Positions 57,801-64,000 of a stretch of 64,000 bases of DNA are shown here, piece after piece. Numbering within the stretch: the stretch's first letter is position 1; each line of letters begins with the position of its first letter. The notes under the pieces are model-generated. The model saw nothing but the letters and a program-made list of their open reading frames with translations. It was not told the DNA's origin and searched no databases. Both the position numbers and the translations under genes were made by a program. This DNA comes from Eucommia ulmoides (taxonomy: Eukaryota; Streptophyta; Magnoliopsida; Garryales; Eucommiaceae), in NCBI GenBank assembly GCA_016647705.1, contig CM028336.1, forward strand, positions 16,109,380-16,173,379, given 5' to 3'.

Positions 57801-60800
57801 TCTTAAAAGCTTCCAGACTCCTTGTTTCAGTGTTTGACATTTCTATCATTTTTTTAGGGACCCATGAAGGAAATTGTAGGTGAACGCTACAGAATATTAT
57901 ATATTTTTCTCACAAATGAAATTTCTAATCTTTGAATCAATAAAAATAAATAACAGTAATATTAATTTACATGTTTAGATTAATTTCTCTCTTGAAATGT
58001 GCTTCCAGAAGATTAGTGATACGAACCTGATCTCCTGTTGAACAGCTTCCCGTCACGATCTTTACAACTTTGTAGATCTCCAATAGCAACACAAGTGTCC
58101 CGCCCGCATGTAATAATATCCACATAGAAGTCTGCTGATCCTGATAGTATTCCTTCAAATCTCCTGAAGTAATTGGCTTCTAGAGATGTAAGAGACTGGG
58201 AGAGTTGTGATTCTTACTTATGTGATTGCATGCAAAAAGACAACAAACATGTACATATGGGCCCGTTGACGCTCTCTTATGTCCTATGTTATGCAATGAA
58301 CTTAAGCAAGTGGGTTTGATGTGGGGTAAATCGGTGTCTTTTGGTGGGAACTTTAATGTTATACACTTTCCAAGAGATCGGATTACTTGTATGAGGACTC
58401 CTATGGCTATGTAGGAGCTCTCCCATTTTTTCAACGTTGAAGGATTGGTTGACCTTGGAGGACGAAAGAATAAAATTAGCCCTTGCATGTCTCATCTTGA
58501 TCGTTTCTCTGTTGACGCGAATTGGGATGCTCATTTTTCGGATGTTGTCTAGTATTGCTTGCCTATTTCAGTTTTAGATCATTCTCCTATCTTGCTTGAC
58601 TGTGGGGGATAGGGGACTTAGTCGAGGGAGATCTCTGTGCATATTTGAGAACATGTGGCTTAGAGTTGAGAGATTCTTAGAGATAGTAAGAGGGTTGTGG
58701 TGTAGCTATATGGTATTTGGGATCCCGAGCTTTGTTCTTGCTCGTTAACTGACTTTGCTCTAGGTGTATCTCAAAAATTGGAACAAAGAGACATTTGGAA
58801 AGCTGGAGATTCTGAAGGCGTGCTTACTCGACAAGATCCAAAAATGGGATTCTAAAGAACAACTAGGTCCGTTATCTAAGGAAGAATTGACTATTAGAGA
58901 TGGTTTGAAGGGCGAGTTGACTAAAGTTATTCTATTTGAAGAGATTAGTTGGAGGCAAAAGTCTAGGGAGTTATGGTTTTTTAGTTATTTCCATCGTATG
59001 GTGTTTTGCTCATAAGAGAAGGAATTTTGTGGCCTCTGTTCGAGTGGATGGTAATTGGATACGAGGAGAAGGTGGGAGGGGGGATTGTACGTTTCTATCA
59101 ATGACTCTTCGAAAATCAGTTATCTTGATACTATCTTTGGATGATCTTGTCTTTCGAAGCATTTAGATTCTTTAGAAGGAGGACAAGGGTGTCTTGGTGG
59201 AGTTCTCGGAAGACAAAATTTTTAGTGCGGTAAAATCTTTTGAAGGTTGGGCTGGATGGATTCACAATGGCTTTTTTTTTTTATTTTTTTTTTAGGATGT
59301 GGTCATAGGTGACATATTTGCCTTTTTTTTTGGGGGACTTCATAGACGGGCCTGGTTTGAAAGGAGAGTCAATGCTTCATTTATCTGTCGTATCCCTAAG
59401 AAGGACGGTGCGTTGAAGTTGAGCGTTTTAGACCCATTAGTTTGGTGGGGTGCATATAGAAGTTACTTTCCAAAGTCCTTGCTAGACAACCAAGGAAGGT
59501 GATGGGTAATCTGATCTCCGAAGCTCAAAATGCTTTTGTATATGGTAGACAAATCTTGCATGGAGTCCTTATTGCAAATGAGAGTGTGGATGCTAGAACC
59601 AAAGCTGGATATTGAGAAAGCCTACGACCACGTCAATTGAGGTTTCTTGAAGTTTTTGTTGTGGAAGATGGATTTTGGTGAGAGATGGATTGGTTGGAAT
59701 AATTGGTGGATTTCTACTGCTCACTTCTTGATCTTGGTGGACGGCTTTTGCAAGTAATCACGCAATAAATTAATTTTGTTTTGTTGTTTACATGATTAAA
59801 TCGCACAACCATGATCGTCTGTTTTAAAACTTTAAAATGACATTCAATTATATTTTTTGCATGAAAGAAATATAATCCGTGTTGAATTTAACACGTTAAG
59901 TTATTTATGAAATTTGAAATCAGTTATTCACGGTTGTATTGAATTTAATAATTTGTGTGGAATTCAACATGGTTAGTTTATTAAGAAAGTTTGATTACTG
60001 GGATTCGAAGCTTGTGTTAAATTCAACATACAAAATATTACTGTGTTGAATTCAACATGGTCACTTAATTAGGAAAGTTCGTTATCATTTACTAACGTTA
60101 TATGCTCTAAATACTGGTTAAATATGTACCAAAAATATCTTCTGCAAGAAAAGGATAGTTACCAATTGTAATTTTTATATTAAAATTACGATTTATTAAT
60201 AATCATATTTGTATCATTTTTGTGTAACCTTTTATGTTAAATTCAAAATTTGTATAAGTTTTGATTGTTGTTGTGTTGAATTTAACACAATTGTGATCTA
60301 CAACTTAAACAACTCTAATGTTTAAGTTGAATAACGTTCGTGAATCAGAGTGTTGAATTAAACACATCTAAGTTCAACCATCAAAACAAAGGCATTGTGT
60401 TTTGAATTTAACATGATTGTGGTTTTTTTCTTTGATCCAAAACACATGATTATGATATCATTTTAAGGATAAAAAACAAGCGATCGCTTTTAGAGCGAAA
60501 ATAGCTGTGCTGATATCACTTTAGAGCACAACTTACCGCACAACCTGAGTGCTTGAGGTTTGAGCTATGCTTGCTTGCTCCCTATCTACTTGATTTGAAT
60601 GTTTCTCACATTTTTTTTCGTTCCATCACTGGACAGGATAGAAGGAAATTGAAAGGAGGAATTGGAGAAATATGCAGCGATTCCTTCCAGGAATAATAAA
60701 GTATAATTTGTTGATGAAAAAAAATACAAAATGATTAATTGGGTGATTCTGGAATAAACGTTTTACATTGATTGGTTATGGTAAATGCCCTCAGATCTCG

Positions 60801-63800
60801 GAATATATATTTTCGAAAATTATTGGGGCCATAAATATGGAATGTACCCGTTGTTTTAGAGGGACGAATCTTTCTATATATTTCAAAAGGGTTGCTCTGT
60901 TCATTTTGGTAGTTTTGGGTCCAAAGGAGGACCCCCCGATAAGCGCCCCTTAAATTAGTCACACACTAAAAATACCATTGCATAAGAAATTTAGTGAAAT
61001 TTTGGAAATCAGTAGAATTTACAAATTAGTGGAATTTGCAAAATCTAGTGGAATTAATTAAACTAGTCACACTACTTTTATTTCAAAAACATTGCATTTG
61101 AAATTTAGTGGAATTGACTAAATTAGTGGAATCTCCAAAAACTAGTGGAATTCATTAAATTGGTGGAATTTGTCACAAATTAATGAAAATTGGTGGAACT
61201 TTAAAGTGCATTCCAATCAATCATCTGCTCCCTGTTTTCACCAAGGCATGCAAATATTCTCAGCATTGTAAGTCAGAGGAGCGGAACATGTGTGATCTCC
61301 TCCGAATCAACATTGACTGAGGGTTGACGTTCAACCATGGACAATCGAGGTTCTCAATTAAGGGAAAGCCCATGTACCATTTCGTGAAAATTTCCACCTT
61401 CAGTAAGATACTGTTGTTCATGTCGGTTGCCTTGCCACTGGTCAAAGTTTGTATCCTTAGCTGCAGTATATCTGTGGGTAAGGATGAGGAACTCTAACTT
61501 CCCGAGTTTAGGGTGGATAATAGTTTAGAATATTAAGGGCAATAAAGTCTCATTTAATCGTATGGGGTGGGTGGGGGTGGAGGGGGCTAAATCTCACTTT
61601 AAAATACTTTTAAACTTTTGTTAACTCTTAATAGTTTAGGATATTAGTCTTGATATTTTAGGATATTAAGGGCTCTGTCTTAATAGTTTAGGATACTAAG
61701 GGCAATCAAATATGCAACTAAACTTAATCATTATTTTTTATTAATTAAATTTTTAAAATTTTAAAATGAAGTAGTTTCTCCAGGCATAAGGCATTTTGTA
61801 GTACATAAATAAATAAAAAGGCCTTTCAGTGTCTGTTTCTTGGTAACAAAATCCCTGTAGTTTAAGGGAACTGACATTTCTATAGTCCCTATCATCTATC
61901 GGATACAATAATGAAAGCAATTTCATATTTTTGCAGAATTAATTGTTTTTGGTGATTCAACTGCTTTTGTGTTTTTGTAGTGTTGAGCTCCATATGTGGA
62001 CTTCCTATTGAGTACTTTTGTCCGTAAATTCATGTATGTTTCGTTTAATGGTTATAATTTCTAATGGTTTTACTTCAGATAAAACAAACTGTTATTGGCA
62101 GTCATGGTCTAGGTGCACAGTTGCTTGGAATAAATTTCCTGGAATCTCTGGTATGGATTTTGGATATCACATGAATATTAATTACTGACTGATTCTTGAT
62201 TAGAGCTAATTTATTTCCTGATTTTCTATTTCTTAATGCTTGTTCAGGTATCAGAATTTTCACCGTCTACTTCAACTGCTATGGGCCTTCCCAGGGAGTT
62301 TCATGAGCAGTGCAGAAAATCTTTAGAGCTAGATTATCTGAAGGTCTTCCAATTATCATTCCTTTAATGTTGATCAATTAATTTGATCTCTTTCCTCTAG
62401 TAATTTTTGCTCAAGTTCCAATATTCTGCCATTAATTTTCATGGACAAATTTTGAAATTAATTATTGTTTTATATTCTTTCTAATTCACAGTCATTTTAC
62501 TGTTGGGCACAAGATGCTGCTCTAAGTGTGACAAATAGAATAATTCAATCTGATTCAGCTGTACCGGAGGTCAGGGTCTGTTCGGCGGCGCTGCATCTTA
62601 TGCTTCAAATCCTAAGCTGGGATTTTCAGTACAATTCACATGCTGTTGAGGGTGCAAAAACCAACATAGATGTTTTTTCTGCTGTAACAAAATCCAACAG
62701 CGGCTCACCTGGACGGTCTGAATGTACTATAGTGCAGGTGATATTCTTTCTTCTAAAGCATAGGATGCATAGGTCTTCCAAAAATAACATTCAAGAGAGA
62801 TGTCTGTATGTTCTATCGGTCATTTCTTCATCTTCGATGATGACAAATTTTTCCTTATCATTGCCTCGTTAATTGACTATATGCATACAATCCTTGTGTT
62901 TACCTCAATGTTAGATGATGTCAATTCATCTGTTCGCTTCTTAATAACTTCTATTGAGATACCACTTAGTTGAAAGGTAATCATATACTGTTGGTCCTCA
63001 AATCTATTACTAATTTAAGCAGCACTAGTGTGCCTTTGGAGAACTTGTGTTTCCGCACACATTTATGTTTTACTACACTTGCATATTGCACGTACCTTCT
63101 CATGGTTCGGACACTGATCTTATTAAATTATTTTTCTTTGAGCATGTAGCCCGGCCCCTGTTGGCATGATGTTTTGATTTCAAGTGGTCATGTTGGCTGG
63201 CTTTTGAGCTTATATGGTGCTTTGAGACATAAGTTTTCTTGTGAAGGCTACTGGCTTGACTGTCCGATTGCAGTCTCTGCTCGAAAGCTTATTGTACAAT
63301 TATGCTCCTTGACAGGGACTATATTTCCAGATGGTATAGTTGTTGATCTTTTAACTTCATTTTATGTGCTTCTGTTTTATTTTTGATATTGTTTGTTCAC
63401 ATACCTGGCCTTTTCCGACTGATCTTGTTAGTGGGCATGCTCCTACTGCTTTTATGAATTAGATGTAATGTTCAGATGAATCATCAAAAGCAGGTTTTAG
63501 TATGATATGATGAAGGTTGAGAGCCTATCTTATATGTGATATTCAAATTTAATTGTAAGATTGTTTTGGATATAGCAAATAAATTTCACCTTTTTTAGGT
63601 TACGCATATATCGCTTCAGTAATGATTTGCATGACCTTCCAACATCACACAATAATCTATCATATGAATCCCAGATAAGTGCTGATAAGGAAGCATGAGA
63701 GAGTAAGAGGATCTAAGAGTCTATCCCCTTCCATGCTCAGGTGGCTGAGTGCTCGCTGGAGTTTGGAGGCATTGAAACACGTAATCCTTTCTTGCCGGAG

Positions 63801-64000
63801 CAATGGAGCTAGGGGTGAAATATGAATGAAGAAGGATGTTGTCCTCTTGTTTTGTTTATCATTGAAAGTTAGCTTTAAGGATAAGCGCAGTCGTCGTTTC
63901 TGTTCCTCGTTTCCTTCTAGGCTTCCATCCGAGACTGTGAAACTTCTTGTTTTGGGGTTTTTGAAGACATCTGTCATTGTCATGTAATGCTTTGGTAAAG
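51862..64000 (+). CDS. XPO4: Exportin-4, first nine exons (continues past the window)
   Basis: Importin-beta-type HEAT-repeat receptor that carries cargo from nucleus to cytoplasm with Ran-GTP. Exons: 51862-51954, 53793-53880, 55178-55286, 55966-56064, 57618-57660, 62079-62150, 62248-62343, 62492-62737 and 63150-63333. Phases join without a break to about 343 residues, roughly the first third of the family's 1.1-1.2 thousand. Recognised stretches are [39 protein letters not shown], then the importin-beta N-terminal-like [19 protein letters not shown] and [20 protein letters not shown]. Later come [46 protein letters not shown] and [20 protein letters not shown]. All introns are GT/AG, and intron 5 (4.4 kb) carries transposon sequence. 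The next exon is not seen before the window ends. Identification comes from recognised family sequence. Confidence 0.93.
51955..53792 (+). other. XPO4 intron 1
   Basis: No nested gene. It holds a T-run followed by a G-run at about 52216-52243. Inverted AGGCATGC/GCATGCCT-type words (GGCATGCTTTGAGGTGAGG at about 52719, GTATGCCTCACCTCAGATG at about 53662) may be the ends of an old dispersed repeat of about 1 kb. Confidence 0.45.
53881..55177 (+). other. XPO4 intron 2
   Basis: Ordinary T-rich intron; no element recognised. The acceptor AATTCGTCCAG (ending 55177) was chosen over the AG at 55146 because only it restores the conserved [11 protein letters not shown] reading frame. Confidence 0.6.
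56065..57617 (+). other. XPO4 introns 3 and 4 region
   Basis: Intron 3 (55287-55965) and intron 4 (56065-57617) contain no recognisable gene or element. Short frames at 55471-55656 do not resemble proteins. Confidence 0.5.
58190..59745 (+). mobile_element. Truncated L1-type LINE, sense in XPO4 intron 5
   Basis: Plus strand. Endonuclease middle and end are at about 58320-58600: [19 protein letters not shown] (the GDFNxIxxxxE-type block), [19 protein letters not shown], then [17 protein letters not shown] with the terminal SDH-like motif. The endonuclease-RT linker is at 58764-59000 ([15 protein letters not shown]). RT start is at 59340-59640: [22 protein letters not shown]-type remnants and [10 protein letters not shown], the first catalytic Asp block. 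Homology ends near 59745, before the YADD block, so the 3' half is missing. Stops and frameshifts are frequent. Confidence 0.82.
59879..60414. repeat. Array of eight copies of a 16-base palindrome
   Basis: GTGTTGAATTCAACAC-type units occur at 59879-59894, 59936-59950, 59955-59970, 60014-60029, 60043-60058, 60273-60288, 60350-60365 and 60397-60414. Each has none to three changes from the palindrome. Spacing is irregular (about 19 to 230 bases). Intervening sequence is AT-rich and non-coding, in XPO4 intron 5. Confidence 0.9.
60430..60957. other. XPO4 intron 5, unassigned
   Basis: No gene or element recognised. Frames on both strands at 60735-60962 are open by chance. Confidence 0.45.
60958..61215. 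repeat. AATTAGTGGAATTT short-repeat array with larger duplication
   Basis: About ten variants of TAGTGGAATT (clear ones at about 61027, 61046, 61107, 61124 and 61143) sit inside two tandem copies of a segment of roughly 115 bases that each open with GTCACAC and hold CATTGCAT and AAATTTAGTG. No coding. Confidence 0.75.
61216..62078. other. XPO4 intron 5, last part
   Basis: Contains a thrice-repeated phrase of the type AATAGTTTAGnATATTA (about 61520, 61628, 61680). No gene. Confidence 0.5.
63334..64000 (+). other. Start of XPO4 intron 9
   Basis: Follows exon 9 with GTATAG. A minus-strand frame of 107 codons at 63660-63983 does not resemble a known protein and is left unassigned. No further XPO4 exon is visible before the window ends. 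Confidence 0.5.

Noticed and set aside
57967..58158. Minus-strand frame before the XPO4 intron LINE
   Set aside because: 63 codons, no family resemblance; may be LINE-flanking sequence but cannot be supported.
59879..60414. CRISPR-like reading of the palindrome array
   Set aside because: Spacers are irregular in length (19-230 bases), there are no cas genes, and the DNA is plant nuclear.
63660..63983. Minus-strand frame of 107 codons in XPO4 intron 9
   Set aside because: No recognisable domain, antisense within an intron, no promoter or splice support; noted only as unassigned.
1..64000. A previously undescribed multi-gene system or gene cluster
   Set aside because: The only supported host genes are TFCB and XPO4, both known conserved families; everything else coding-like is transposon remnant.

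Overview
This window is plant nuclear DNA, almost certainly from a dicot. It is AT-rich and holds two intron-rich, single-copy-type eukaryotic genes separated and interrupted by many decayed plant retrotransposons (L1-like and RTE-like LINEs, Ty1/copia, Ty3/gypsy) and small inverted-repeat elements. The species cannot be named from the sequence. I found no rRNA or tRNA gene, no CRISPR array and no prokaryote-type operon.

Gene 1 (+ strand, coding span 2475-29210) is tubulin-folding cofactor B (TFCB). Eight short exons splice in frame to a protein of about 241 residues with a ubiquitin-like N-terminus and a C-terminal CAP-Gly domain. Its 726 coding bases are spread over almost 27 kb because the introns have filled with elements. 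Intron 1 holds a hAT transposase scrap and an antisense LINE. Intron 2 holds an antisense RTE-type LINE tail. Intron 3 holds tandem duplications, an LTR-like stretch with a repeated palindrome, a MITE, a hAT-like element and a deleted gypsy element. Intron 5 holds a sense LINE, antisense copia fragments and a 0.6 kb inverted repeat.

The intergenic space (29211-51861) holds two terminal-inverted-repeat elements just after TFCB. It also holds one structurally complete but coding-dead copia element (33944-38467, two 168-bp LTRs) and a large gene-less LTR element (39412-44510, LTRs of about 1.17 kb). Next come a decayed copia relic (about 47380-49260), a perfect-looking foldback element (49681-49964) and a MITE-like element in the upstream region of the second gene.

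Gene 2 (+ strand, from 51862 to beyond the window) is the 5' third of exportin-4 (XPO4), a nuclear export receptor. Nine exons are visible, joining in frame to about 343 residues. Its large intron 5 carries a truncated sense LINE and an array of eight copies of a 16-bp palindrome.

The two genes have unrelated jobs (alpha/beta-tubulin folding and nuclear transport), and nothing in the sequence links them functionally. No new coding system was found. The most unusual observations are structural: the 26.0-26.7 kb inverted repeat inside a TFCB intron, the palindrome array in XPO4 intron 5, the gene-less LTR element, and related MITE-like elements upstream of both genes.
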